Below are positions 23,612 to 34,600 of a stretch of 64,000 nt of DNA, piece by piece. How positions within the stretch are numbered: position 1 is the stretch's first letter; the number at the start of each line of letters is the position of its first letter. A program made the translations under genes and the position numbers. The notes under the pieces were generated by a model. It saw only the letters and a program-made list of their open reading frames with translations. It did not search any database and was not told where the DNA came from. Source of the stretch: Galbula dea (Eukaryota; Chordata; Aves; Piciformes; Galbulidae); the NCBI GenBank assembly GCA_013399015.1, contig VWZX01002268.1, forward strand, positions 1,272,861-1,336,860, written 5' to 3'.

Positions 23612-26600
23612 GTACTGCGCAAGGGGGTACAACCGGCCAGTGGGGGGGGGGAGCCGGAGGAGCGAGGGGCAGCAATGCGCATGCTCGGGGTGGTGGTGGC
23701 GTGTGATGCCCGTGAGTTAGTAAGGGGTGTTCACTGTCCGTCAATCTCGTCTCAGCTACCGATGTCTGCGGTGGGGTGGGTGGTGTGATACTGTGGGCTG
23801 CTGTGTTTGTGGGGCCGAGGACGGTAGCTGTGGTGAGGAAGCAACCCTGTGTGCTGTACTTGACTTGCAGGAAGATAGGAGTCTCTTTCAGTATCGGCTG
23901 TCCTGCCGAAGGTGGCAGAAACTGTTGAGGGAAGAGGTGTGGTGAGGAGTAAGCCTGGTGTGTAAGGGATGCCTGGGTAGGCCTCTTTCCAGTCCCAGTG
24001 TCTTCTTGGCGAAGTGAGAACAACAGAGGCAAACTGGGATCTCTTGGGCAGGGAGGGAGGTGCTGGTTTTCTGAAGTTTCAGCCTGCCAGTGAGGGATTG
24101 TTTCTAAAATAGCTGTTACCAAGGGAGAACAGGATGTGCTGGATAAAGGCATGGAAGTAGAGCATGCACACTAAATATCTAAGTTGCCTTGAAATTTTAT
24201 TTTTACTTTACTTGGTATATTGTATATGATAGAAACTCCCTTATTTGGGTTTCTTCAATGACAGAATTGCCAACTGCCTATCATGGAGACAAGTACTGAA
24301 AATACTGGGAAGATGTATACCCCACGCTACAAAAATTTAACACTGAGCCATCTTGCAAAGCATACGGAACTGGCCTGTACTTCTAAACAGTAGAAAGGAT
24401 CAAATGATGACCTTATCTCTGAAAGGTTTGGAAATCACTTTGATCCGAAATGTATTCCAGTCATGACCAAATGTCACTTCTTGCATCCTTCTTTCAGCAA
24501 TACCTGTTGGGTCTTTTTGGTCTCTTTTCACTTAGGGCAGCAGAATGGACTCATTTTGCCTGCTCTCAGAATGCTAAGATGGCAATGCAGCACCTCAATG
24601 GCCTGAACAGAGTTTCCCTGAGGAAATGGGGTGGCTTGCTGTGAGAGTCTTTGCAAAAAGAACTGGCTCAGGTCTCCATAAAGACTGTCCTCAAAGGTTA
24701 AACTTTGTTCTCTGGAAAGAAAAGTAGTTGCTACCATATTCTTGAAGATGTATTTCAAGGCCATACCTTCCTACCACCACCTACATTTAGTAGTGTGACT
24801 CAGTGGCTGGTGTAAGTTAGGTTTCATCTCCTGTTCATTTCAGAGTATCCAAGCTAGCATCCTCATCCTGTGCTGTCTTGTGTAAACGTCTGCTTTGAGT
24901 GCTGCTAAGAGGATTTTAGGTTTGCATTTTATTGTCTAATTGGAATGTTGTGGAGCTGTAAACTTCCAGATTTTTAATGACAGAGGCAGTCATTTTTTGC
25001 TTCTGCTTGAGTCAGTTGGATTCTGATAGCAAGTTTTCAGCAGTGATGGGACACTAATACAGTTTACCTTGCATGCAGTGAATAATCAGTTTGTGTTAAT
25101 TCAAGTAATTTTATTTGTTAAGTAAGTTGCTCATAAGCTAGGTGGCATCCAAACATAAATGTAAGCATTTAGCATTGAAATATTTTAAAATCATTTAATA
25201 AAACTCTGTGTTGTTACTGGTTAATCTTGTTTGGAACCAAGGAAATCTTGCTGATGTCTTCAGGTGGGCTTCTGCTTTCAGATTACTGGTTGCTATTTGC
25301 AAATCATAGAGCCTGAATAACTAGCCATTGCTTATTTCTAAATAAACTCATATTAACCTATTGCTGTTGTAAAAAATGTGTAGTTATTGTCTCATTTAGA
25401 AATCATTGTTGCTTTTGGTTTTTAGATGTGTTCTAAAAGAACTGGAATCATTGGGGAAAGCCCTGTACGGAGCAAAATTAGTTGCGCAAAGATTTCAAGT
25501 TCGAAACTGTTCTCACCACAAGGATCCTGTGAGTGGTTCAACCTGTTTACTTTCCATGATTGAAGAAGGCAACCCTCATCACTTCTTTATTGCTACACAG
25601 GTAAATGCTCATGGGAAATGTAATTCTATTTCATTTCAAGTGATCCTTTGATACTTAAGGATGAAGAAACCTACAGAAACCTTGAGTATGAGATTTTTAA
25701 ATAGCTTGTGTGAATTATCTTATAACACCTTACTCTTAAATGTGTTTGTTAATTATGAAGTAAGGAGTCTTTTGTGTTACTTGGACAACTAGATTTTTTT
25801 TTTTTTGCCCTGCAAGGATGTTGCTTAGTTTAGCAGAAAGGTAGAAAAGATACAGCTATTGAGTGTAAGAGAACAACTGTTTAATGTTAATTAACATACT
25901 GTTTATGTCTGCATCCCTTGCCCTGAACTGTTTTGCCCAGTAGGTTGAAAAGTGAAAGTGTTAAATGACCATATAACTTCAATTTGAAGATATTTTGGAA
26001 GTTAAAAGAATAAAAGTAGAACTTCTTTACAAATAAGAGGGAGTTTTTTTCTTGTGTCTGTTACTGGGATTGTATGTATAAATTGCATTCAATATATAAA
26101 AAATGGTTTACAGTGGAATTCTGTATACTTACATAAGATACAGTCAAGGGTTAGAGCTGGGCCAGCCACTATATGACTGACAGATGCTCTCTATTCCCAC
26201 CACACGTACCTCCCACTCTTCCCCCTGACACACACACAAGGGGAAGAGAAAGGGGATAAGGGAGAGAGACCAGAATAGATACAAGGAGTTTCAAGTGGCT
26301 TGTTATAGATGAAATTCTGTTACTTCCTGTGAAATGGTGGAATGCATACTGATGAACTGGGACTTTTTCCTTAAAAAATGCATGTATGTTTATACATGCC
26401 TTTTTAAAGGAACTGTTAATAGATTTTTTCCATCTAAAGTGCAGGTAATCAGAAGGAGAGAAATTGAAATTTAAGTTGCTTTGAAAGGTACTGACATGTA
26501 TATCTACTAGATTAGGTTGCTTACCTTTTGTATAATGTAATTTGTCTTCATAGTTTTGTATTAAAGTAGGTGAATTTGAATTGCAAATATAATTTAGTCC

Positions 26601-27016
26601 CAAAATATTGACTAAGGTATTTAATTTTACAGGACCAGGATTTAGCAAACAAAGTGAAAAGGAAAGCTGGCGTTCCTCTCCTCTTTATTATTCAGAACAC
26701 TATGGTGCTAGACAAACCTTCTCCTAAATCTTTGGCATTTGTTCAAAAGTTGCAGACAGATCAGCTTGTTCCAGAGTACCAAAAACAAAGTATTGTGAAG
26801 CTTAAAGAAAAAGAAGGACTAACAAAGAAAGAAGGTGAAAAGAGAAGAAAACGTAAAAGGGCAGGCGGCCCTAATCCTCTCAGCTGTCTGAAGAAGAAGA
26901 AGAAAACACAGGAGGGTCAGGAGCCTTCTGCTGAAAAGAGGAAAAGAAGAAAAAGAAAGCGAAATAAGGTTAAAGCAGAAGGCCTGCAGTCAGTGCAGAA
27001 GTGTGAAGAAGAATAA
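23424..27016 (+). CDS. UTP23: UTP23, small-subunit processome PIN-domain protein
   Basis: Complete gene. Exons 23424-23611, 25426-25600 and 26633-27016 join in phase to give 248 aa (human about 249). UTP23 is a nucleolar factor needed for early cleavages of pre-18S rRNA and for release of the snR30/U17 snoRNP. Residues 1-20 (MKLTRQKHAKKIMGFYKHNF) are the usual basic start. The PIN domain follows, with conserved Asp31 in LVDGTFCQAAL. Cys64, Cys91, His93 and Cys103 fit the family's CCHC zinc site. FIIQNTMVLDKPSPKS (around residues 140-155) is near identical to human. The C-terminus is a Lys/Arg-rich tail with GPNPLSCLKKKKK, as expected for RNA binding and nucleolar targeting. The ATG at 23424 has G at -3. 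An in-frame upstream GTG exists but no upstream ATG, and family alignment supports this start. Identity is certain. Confidence 0.97.
23676..23684 (+). promoter_or_regulatory. UTP23: NRF1-type palindrome in UTP23 intron 1
   Basis: TGCGCATGC is a match to the NRF1 consensus, 65 bp inside intron 1 within the CpG island. EIF3H's promoter has the same type of site. Confidence 0.5.
24049..24109 (+). repeat. 61 bp dispersed repeat, copy 2
   Basis: Begins CAGGGAGGGAGGTGCTGG and contains AGCCTGCCAGTGAGGGATTG. It is in the same orientation as copy 1 at 21522, 2527 bp away, with 7 of 61 positions different. It lies in UTP23 intron 1. Confidence 0.8.
25426..25600 (+). CDS. UTP23: UTP23 exon 2 (coding)
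   Basis: Acceptor GGTTTTTAG before 25426, donor GTAAATG at 25601. The first base completes Arg63, then 58 codons run from CVLKELESLG to HHFFIATQ. It holds the zinc-site residues and the second half of the PIN domain (GNPHHFFIATQ). Confidence 0.96.
25601..26632 (+). other. UTP23: UTP23 intron 2
   Basis: 1.0 kb AT-rich intron. It contains a 136 bp LTR-derived fragment (26142-26277), with a short CA run inside it. The remainder holds nothing recognised. Confidence 0.85.
26142..26277 (-). mobile_element. LTR fragment (same family as the 32693 solo LTR)
   Basis: GTCAAGGGTTAG, CAGATG.TCTCTATT and AGGGGAAGAGAAAGG..ATAAGGGAGAGAGAC match the left end of the solo LTR at 32693-33378, in the same orientation. 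Homology stops near 26268. The sequence AGATAC occurs directly to the left (26136-26141) and again at 26277-26282, which may be a duplicated target site or chance. Only the 3' LTR end is present; there is no internal viral sequence. Confidence 0.75.
26633..27016 (+). CDS. UTP23: UTP23 exon 3 (coding, terminal)
   Basis: Acceptor TTTTACAG before 26633; 127 codons from DQDLANKVKRK, then TAA at 27014-27016. It ends with a long Lys/Arg-rich tail (EKRKRRKRKRNK) and CEEE. The length matches human closely. Confidence 0.96.
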   Translation, partial: DQDLANKVKRKAGVPLLFIIQNTMVLDKPSPKSLAFVQKLQTDQLVPEYQKQSIVKLKEKEGLTKKEGEKRRKRKRAGGPNPLSCLKKKKKTQEGQEPSAEKRKRRKRKRNKVKAEGLQSVQKCEEE

Positions 27017-27225
27017 ACCCATAACAATGCAGGACTTAAAACGTTTGAACTTTGCAGAATGATTAATATGCAATCCTGTGAAATAGAGTTGTTAATATTA
27101 AATTTTTTTGTGAGGTGGTACTGCTTATTACTGCATCTCAACATTTGCAGGGTTTTGTCCTAATATTTTTTTCTGTTGTTTAGTAATTTGGTTTGTGACA
27201 AAATAAATACTTTAAATACTGCTTG
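27017..27225 (+). other. UTP23: UTP23 3' UTR
   Basis: About 210 nt from the TAA to the expected cleavage site. It contains an upstream ATTAAA (about 27098) and the main AATAAA at 27202. A short mRNA tail is inferred; alternative longer 3' ends cannot be excluded. Confidence 0.65.
27202..27207 (+). terminator. UTP23: UTP23 poly(A) signal AATAAA
   Basis: Canonical AATAAA 186 bp after the stop codon, followed by the GT-rich GCTTGTGTTTC, which is a typical downstream element. Confidence 0.75.
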
Positions 27226-30200
27226 TGTTTCTTCCCCCTTCCCAAATCCTCCTGCAGAAAGCACTGCTATAAGTAAAGATTGGAGCAGACAGCAGAGATA
27301 GTTCATCTTCAAAATCTCATTCTCAGTCAAAAGTACATTAGAAGCTAGTAACTTTACTAAAAATACTGTTTTTAAAAATTGAATCTAAACCATACCCTAA
27401 TTTTTTACAATAGTCCCTTTTAGTGCCATTGAAACAGCTTAAGTACACCTTTTTTGAAGACTGTAGGCAGACAAAAACGTAATTACTGAAAAAAAAGAAT
27501 ATTTAAATAATATTTAGACAGTCCTCTCATGAGTCTAACCTTCAAGAATTTAAAACAATATCTGTATTTCTTTTGTATTGTTAACACAAACTGAATTGTG
27601 GTGTTGCTATTGGAAGAGCTGGAATGAAAAGGAAGTGATCTCATAAGAGAAAAGCTGTGAAATTTGTTTGCAGCATAGCTACACCTCTCCTCCAAGAAAG
27701 GTAAATAGATTGCCTCTCAGTTATGGAAGGGAGCTGCTGCTTAGGCAACAAGCAGAGGCAATCAGACTGTGTTGTTACTCTTGAAACTTGGGTCGGGGGC
27801 GGGGTAAGAGCCACTCGAATTTCCAAGTAAAAGAAGTCCAGTGGGCTGTCAGGCTTTGTATCTTTACCAGCATTACACAGCTGACAGTGTTTGTGTCATT
27901 AGATCTGTAACATGCAGAGAAGGATGTAACCCCCAGCGCAGCTGTCCTGGGTTGGCTCTGTCCAGGCTGGGCTTTGGGGGGCACATCAGCACAGCTGCCT
28001 GTGAACAGGGCATTGTGCTGCTGCTCTCTGCCTGTGCAGCCTCGGCCTACCAGGTTTTGGTAGAGGTTTAGCTGGTCCAAACTAGAAACCATGCTGGAGT
28101 CCCTCTAATAATTCAGGTACAGGACTCACTGGGAGCATCCCAACATGTTGTGTAAAATAATGCTGCAGAAATACCTGTAGATGTAACTTTGCTGTTGTAG
28201 GTGTTCACCTCCATGTTATTTATCAATAAACTCTGTACAGATCTAGCCACAGCTCTAGTATAGACAGGGTTCCTGATGTGCTTTTTCCAGTGAAGTCTAG
28301 GATTGTTTACTGTAGCATGTTGGAGGGACTGGTTTTGGTTTTGAAACTATAGAATGTCAGAGTTAAATTAAAAGGAGCTTGAGCAAAATCTTTTTGGGGG
28401 CTATTGATTTCCTCTTTTGTCAGACAGGATGGGTACATGACCCAAATCCTATGCAGTACCTCACTAAATCTTTTTTTTTAAAAGAGGGAAATAAGCAGTG
28501 TTGTATAGTACAGTGTATGCTACCTGTGCGGAGTGGTGGTAGAAAACAATAGCACTTCAGCTGCAGTCTGCAGGGCATTAATGCTGGATTTAGGACGGAG
28601 TCTCATCTACCAGCAGCAGTAGGTACTTAGAAGATACTTACCCAGACTACTTGCCAGTTGATTGGCTGGATTTATACGTTGGTGTGATTCGCTATTGTAC
28701 AATAAATCATTCCCTGAGCATCTCTTAATGACACTAAATAGATGAGTTAATTAGAAGCTTCTGGAACCTGGGATATTTATGAATCATTACAGTAAATATG
28801 AATGTGGTATGACTTGAAGAATAAATACATTCTGATGGTGAAAGGAAAATACTATATCCAGAGCAGTCCTTATTTGTTTCCAGCTACTCTGATAAGGTGT
28901 GAATGACTTCTCTATCAGCTTTAGAGTGTTCCTGGAGTCTCTGGAACATACTCTCAAGAATGTCGGAACAATGCCATTATTTATACACATTGCATCTTTC
29001 ATATAGAAGTTTCACAGGCAGCTACTGTATATTTCATACTTCTGTGTGGGCGTAATACCTCACACAGGGAGCAGCTGGAGATATGGAGAATGAACAAATA
29101 AGAGCCCTAGCAGGTGTTATCATTTACAGTTTCAGGAAGAAAGATTGCAGTGTACTCAGAGAGAATGACAGAAAGCAAAAGTTTTTGTACCTGAGTCAGA
29201 GATTGTATCTTGTGGTTTAGGAATGGCCTAACTAATGCTGAGAGAGGGGCTTTTGATGTGTTTCTGGTAATTATTATGTCGGTGCACTCCAAGCCCCAAA
29301 TTTGTCTCAGAAAGCTCAGCTTTCTGCCCACGGAGGCAGTCATTTTGCAAAAGTTGCTGTGGCTTGTTACAGAAGAGAGGCTGGGCTCTCTCAGAGGAAC
29401 TTTCTCTTTTGTTTTCTTCTGCAATTGAGAGGGAGAGCATGCAGCTGTGCTCTGTGTATGGATACAGGGGAACAAAGAAGCTGTTAAAAAGAGTCCAATT
29501 AAAAACATCCCAGAACCAAGAGCTAGGCATAAGAAAAGGCAGTAGATTAGTCACTGGGATTTAAAAGAAACTGAGGAAGAGAGAAAAATATATATGAGGA
29601 GTTCTGGGTGTTAACTGGATGAAATATTTGGTCAGTAGCAAAAGGTGAACGAGAAATGACTTAGAGGTCAAGGAGAGTAGGGAAAATAATAATAAACCAT
29701 AAATTTTTAAAAAACATCTTTCTGCTTCCCTTAAGAGAACTTAATTGCCCTTTCTGAATCAGTTTCTGCCTTCTCAAAACAGGGAGCTGGACCGACTAAC
29801 CCACTCACAGATCCTCTGTTGATAGCCTGAGAGCTCCTGCAGAGTGAAGGTCTCATGATGCCAAGCACTGCTTGCCTTTATGTTTTTTCAATATTACACA
29901 CTTTGCAGCACTGGCAGACCTGCAGCCAAATCCTTCTTCTGTAGAGTTCACCTGACACTCTGTATGGCCTGCTGCCAGCATGCAGATGTTACATCTAGTA
30001 GCAACCTCACTCATGCCATTATTGATAGGGTGAATCCATGTAGTTAATTGCTCCTGAGGGTACTCACAGCAAGTAGCCTGGGATAGGCTGAGGCCCTTCT
30101 GGCTGTGGAAATCATGACCTAAAGCATGGTATGGGGGTTTTTTAAGCCTAATCTCCTTCCAGGATCTCAGTAGGGGACTTCAGAAGTTTCCTGTTGCAGT

Positions 30201-31473
30201 CTTGACTTTACTTGATCCAGAATGATCTTTTTGCCATGTTCATTCTTCTGAGGCCAAAGATGCTACTGATTTGACTCCTTGGGGTGGTTACTCTTTCAGC
30301 CTGCCTTGGAGAAACACTGAGGAGATTTTTCACTTTGTGAATTGGCACCCAGTTCAACAGGCAGATCTTCAGAAAAAGTGAAGAGCAGTTTTCTAGAATT
30401 CCTGGCTCCCTTTTTCCACTCATGACCTCTCTGTTGGCTCCCAAGAATACAAGCAAGGCTGTTCAGGGATGGTCCAAGAATCTGTCTAGCCCAGCATCAC
30501 ACCTCCAATAATGGCTGAAAGCTGTTCCTCAGGAATAGGTTGAAAATACGCAAAACATGTTTTTGGTACTTCCCCAGATGACTTTCCAACTTTCTGACAA
30601 TGTGTAAGGCAGTTTCTGACCCAGGAAAAATATTTTGTTTTTAACAGCACACAATGAATTTCTGTTTCGCTGATTTGTCCAGTCTCTCCTGGAGACCATG
30701 TGAACTTTAAGCCTCTAATTTTCTGTGGTAAGGAGTTGCAAAATTTGAACATATCCTATGAAAACTACTTTCACATGTCAGTTTTGAATATGCTACCTAC
30801 CAGCTAGTCCTTGTAATGGATGAAAAATTAAGCAGTCATTCCTTAGTCATTCTTCCCATGTCATTTCTGAGTGCATAGACCTCTGTTGTATTTCCCCATA
30901 TTCATCTCTTTTCCAGGTTGAAATGTCTTCTGCAGTACCTAACAGGAAAGCAGTTTCTAACTTACTCAAATCCACTTGAGAAGACCAGAATGTCTCTGCT
31001 TTCTGCTGCACGTTCTTTGAAGAAAAGCGTGAATAAGAAGAGTCTTGTGAGAAAAGGTGCAGGACAGGAACTCCATTCAGCTCTTGGTTTGCTCCCCACT
31101 CCCCAGGTGCCTGAGCTGAAAGCCATTGGCCTCAGATGTGTCTTGGCTTCTTGCCTATGGATTGATGGTATAAATATCTCCCTGAGCTCTCAAGCTCTTC
31201 AGAGTTTGGGATCACTAGCACATGCAAGTCAACTGGCTACTGTGCTGACATTATTACAAGAGTCCAGTCTTTGTCCAACACACATACACTCCATGGCTGT
31301 ATGGCCTCATTTCCATAGCTGGAATCTTCCCCAAATCCTGTGACTGTGTTTCTATCCTACTTTCAGACCTCACATCTCAGTATCCACATCAGAATGAGAG
31401 TTGCCTTTTTATATTAGACATTTTTTTATTAATTAACCTGGATATTAAAAAATTATATAAGGTTTCTGCATGA
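27226..31473. other. UTP23-RAD21 intergenic region, part 1
   Basis: No gene, RNA or classified repeat recognised over 4.2 kb. Open frames on both strands are short and lack homology. A 133-codon minus frame at 29508-29107 overlaps several others in conflicting frames and is not supported. Confidence 0.7.
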
Positions 31474-31645
31474 GAGAATCATAGAATGGTTTGAGTTGGA
31501 AGGGACCCTAAAGATCATCTTGTTCCAACACCCCTGCTCCACTAGACCAGGAAGGGGGCATCCACAGCTTCTCTGGACAACTTGTTCCAGTTCCTCACCA
31601 GTCTCACAGTGAAGAACTTACCCCTTGTCCTATCATCATTACAGT
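31474..31645 (-). mobile_element. CR1 LINE 3' fragment, minus orientation
   Basis: The reverse CR1 tail AATCATAGAATGGTTTGAG, then TTGGAAGGGACCCTAAAGATC, and the reverse complement of the GGAACAAGTTGTCC region. Near 31620 the sequence passes abruptly to a more internal CR1 segment (CCCCTTGTCCTATCA), so it also carries a small internal deletion. It is of a different subfamily from the 14983 and 20361 copies. Confidence 0.88.
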
Positions 31646-32692
31646 TTTACAGAATTACAGTATTTCTTTTTGCATTGTGTGTTTTATTGTTGCCCCAAAC
31701 AAGAACAATGCTGCTGGTGTCAAGCTTGAGTCAGAGAGAAATTTCACAAAAAATCCAAGAACAGTGCTATCAGAACTCAAGCCTGCCAGGCTTCTGAGCT
31801 GAAGATAGTAGAATTAAAACAGGGCTGTGGCATTTATACAAATCACTTCTCTGTGCCAATCAGTGGATTTTTTTTTTATCTGTCTGGCTTTTGGTGATGT
31901 CTGGTGAACTTGATTTCAAGTCTGTGTTTATTTTTTAAGTTTAGTGAGAACTAGAACAGTGTTATTACATATTCTTGACCATGCAAAAGTGGCAGACAAT
32001 TTGCTATGTAAAACATCTGAAAGGTGTTTAGTTCATTAGATTTTAAATTGATTTCTATGTGTAATGGACTAGGAAAAGATAAGAAATAAGGCTGTATAAT
32101 TAATCTGAAAACAAATCTTTCCTCCCCTCATCCCTTTCTGTCAACTATTGAGATTTTGTTGTTGTTATTTATAACTTATTTAATTACCTGCTTTGGAATA
32201 ATTTTTAGTGGATAGTTGCCAGTTTACTAATATTCACTGCCCACTACCTGATGGTGTCACAAACACACCATCTGTTCACTTGTGCCTTCCAAAAGTCTCT
32301 GAAGTAGTTAGCTGACTCAAGCTGCAGGTGGTAGGGTTGCTCAAAATACAGAATCACCAGTCTTCTAAATAGCCAAACTTTTCTTTCATGGGTGTTTTTT
32401 TAAAACTACATTTAATTAAAGGTTTCTCAGCTGCACTCCTGCTATACACCAGCATACCTCCACCACACACACACAAACAAATCTAGGACCTTTATGCTGA
32501 AGAAGACTAATGCTCTGCTTTAATTTTTTTCTTTCTTTCTTTCTTTTTTTTTTTTAAAGGATTTTTCAGCACTTTTTTCCACTTGTTTGGTATATCTGTG
32601 AGTGATATTCATCACTTAGTTTTGGTTGTAATCCTGCACCAGCATCTGCCCCACTAATCTTTGCATCTCCTTTCCCTTCTTCTCTCACTCCT
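31646..32692. other. UTP23-RAD21 intergenic region, part 2
   Basis: AT-rich with no gene. A (CA)n run lies at about 32461-32475 and a (TTTC)n plus poly(T) run at about 32524-32558. Confidence 0.75.
32524..32558 (+). repeat. (TTTC)n / poly(T) microsatellite
   Basis: Four TTTC units flanked by T runs, together about 35 bp of pure pyrimidine. Confidence 0.85.
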
Positions 32693-33378
32693 TGTCAAGG
32701 GTTAGGGCTGGGCTGGGCTTGCCACTAAACAGGGGACAGATGATCTCTATTATCCCCTCTCCCTTCCTGAAGGGGAAGAGAAAGGAAATAAGGGAGAGAG
32801 ACTTATGGACTGGAAAATTAAAACAAAATTACTTTAATGAAAATAACAACCATAAAATGAAATATATACAAAGCCAATACCAAACCCAACCCTCCTGATG
32901 CCAGTTACATCACTGTCACCACTGATGCTGTGGCAGGCACTAGGGAAGTCCCAAACTGTATTCAGTGACAGAGGGGAACTGGATTCAGAAACACATCGAT
33001 ACGCGGGCAGAATGGATAGAGTCCTCCTCACACACTGGCCATTGAAAAAGAGAGCTTGACCCCTACAATCCCTATGACATATTTGGAATGGAATACCTAG
33101 CTGGTCAGTTTAGGTTATCTGCCCTGTCTGGTCCTCCCCACAGGTGCAGTCTTTTACTCTGCAACCCCAAATGTGGTATGCAGGTTTTAGCAGAGACCTT
33201 GGTCTGCAGACTAATCCTTAGTAGTAACACTAAACATTGAGCCTTGTCACTGCTAGAAGCAGACATTGTCTGTGAAAGCATGCTGTTAATTTCAGAAAGT
33301 GCAGTTACTCACAGGAGACTTACCTAGGAAGTAAAATCACTGAACAGAATTAGTTCTGTTCTAACCCAAACCAGGACA
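32693..33378 (-). mobile_element. complete solo LTR (ERVL-like), 686 bp, with 5 bp TSD
   Basis: The element is bounded by inverted ends TGTC (32693) and GACA (33378). It is flanked on both sides by the identical five bases CTCCT (32688-32692 and 33379-33383), which is the target-site duplication. On the minus strand it begins TGTCCTGGTTTGGGTTAGAAC, like widespread avian LTRs, and contains a TATA-like TATATATT and an ATTAAA. A 5 bp duplication is typical of ERVL (class III) elements. No internal viral genes remain, so this is the product of LTR-LTR recombination. Confidence 0.88.
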
Positions 33379-33383
33379 CTCCT

Positions 33384-34229
33384 TTATCTCTTTCCAGGTT
33401 CTCTCCTTTCTGAAAACAATGGAAAAACCTATGACATTTAGGTATCATCTGCACAGACATATGAGTTGTATGGACAGTGAAGTGAACAGAGCTGGCACTT
33501 ACCAGGTGGAAAACAAGAGTTTGGGGAATGCAGTTACATGTATGAGTACATTTGGCCCAGAAAAGAAAATCTAACATAAAAAAAGGAATCGATAACAGTA
33601 ATAGTTACTGTTTAAGTAAGTTTAAGCATATCTGAATTACTGAATTTGCTGTTAAGTAAGAGCTTAAGACTGGAAAATCTCTTCAGATGAGAGCAGAAGG
33701 AACAGCTGAAAAATGTATAATCCTGAAAACATTTACTCTTCATTAATGGTCTTGGCTTTATGACTGTCCTTATCTGACTTACCCAGGAATGGGTTTATGA
33801 CCAGCATCTCCTCTTAGAATCACATGAGACTTTTCCATTTGCCCCTGGGAAACAACCCATTATACAGAATGAGCTCCCCAGTGCTGTTTGTCGACTAACA
33901 CACACCAAAGTACTTAGACACATTAAATGACTTTGTAAAGCTTGATCTTGGGCCACCCTTCTGCTGGGTGATATTTGAGAGAGTGGATCTGAACGCTGGG
34001 AACACTGGTTCAGCTTCCTGCTCATACAGTACAGTCCATGCAACATGACTGTGGCTGCTGTGCCCTTTCCTTCAGTTACTAATCTCTGCTAAAACATTTT
34101 CAGGTAAGAAATCTCAGGATAATAATATCATTCACTTAAAAAGGAAAATAAAACCATATTTTTTGTGGGATAGTGAATATCTCCACGGGCTTTTACTTTG
34201 TAAAACATCAAGTGTTATTTCTGTGACTG
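33384..34229. other. UTP23-RAD21 intergenic region, part 3
   Basis: Nothing recognised; average AT-rich sequence with only short random frames. Confidence 0.75.
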
Positions 34230-34600
34230 AAGATTAATTTCTGTGCCATTATCAAATGTAACCCTTGAGGAATTAATTGTATTTGTATCTTATATCGAAG
34301 TCCTATTTATATAACCAAGCAATCTGGAAAAACTAAGCCCCTTCTTGGGAAACCTCCTCAGCTTGACGATATTTGACTTCGCCTCAGACAGGTTATGGCC
34401 CACCGGGAACTGAGGAGCTCACTAAAACATCATTTGTAATGCAATGTGACAAATCCTGGAGCCAGGGCGATAATCTCTGTGCACTCTGTGCAAACAGTCC
34501 CTCTGTCTCAGCAGAAGTGATTAATGGGCACTGCAGAATCAGCATACTGCCCTCTGTATTAATTGCTTCAGAGGGCTGCTAAATCAAAACCCCAAGCCTG
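34230..34600. promoter_or_regulatory. candidate conserved non-coding element (speculative)
   Basis: Repeat-free, with several CpG dinucleotides and homeodomain-like TAAT cores (GAGGAATTAATTG, GTGATTAATGGGC, TATTAATTGCTTC). It has no sustained open frame. The density and mix of motifs are suggestive of an enhancer, but conservation cannot be judged from one sequence. Confidence 0.2.

Larger units (their letters stand above)
23150..23700 (+). promoter_or_regulatory. UTP23: UTP23 CpG-rich promoter region
   Basis: CpG-rich island covering the upstream region, exon 1 and the start of intron 1. It contains a GC box (GCCCCGCCCCGC at 23366-23377), an ETS-type CTTCCGGG (23399-23406) and no TATA box. 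A G-rich run (23404-23419) separates the ETS site from the start codon. Confidence 0.8.
23612..25425 (+). other. UTP23: UTP23 intron 1
   Basis: 1.8 kb. Its start is part of the CpG island and has a G10 run (23642-23651) and an NRF1-type site. It also contains copy 2 of the 61 bp repeat (24049-24109). The rest (24200-25400) is AT-rich with no recognised element. Confidence 0.85.

Noticed and set aside
23430..24152. 240-codon minus-strand open frame across UTP23 exon 1 and intron 1
   Set aside because: Antisense to a certain gene, in a CpG island where stop codons are rare; Pro/Thr/Ser-rich with no recognisable domain.
25490..25500. Human Cys86 of UTP23 appears as Phe here, suggesting a lost zinc ligand
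   Set aside because: Cys64, Cys91, His93 and Cys103 are all present and fit the CCHC pattern better, so the change is probably neutral.
26169..26648. 159-codon minus-strand frame in UTP23 intron 2
   Set aside because: It is antisense, overlaps the LTR fragment and the exon 3 acceptor, and shows no known domain.
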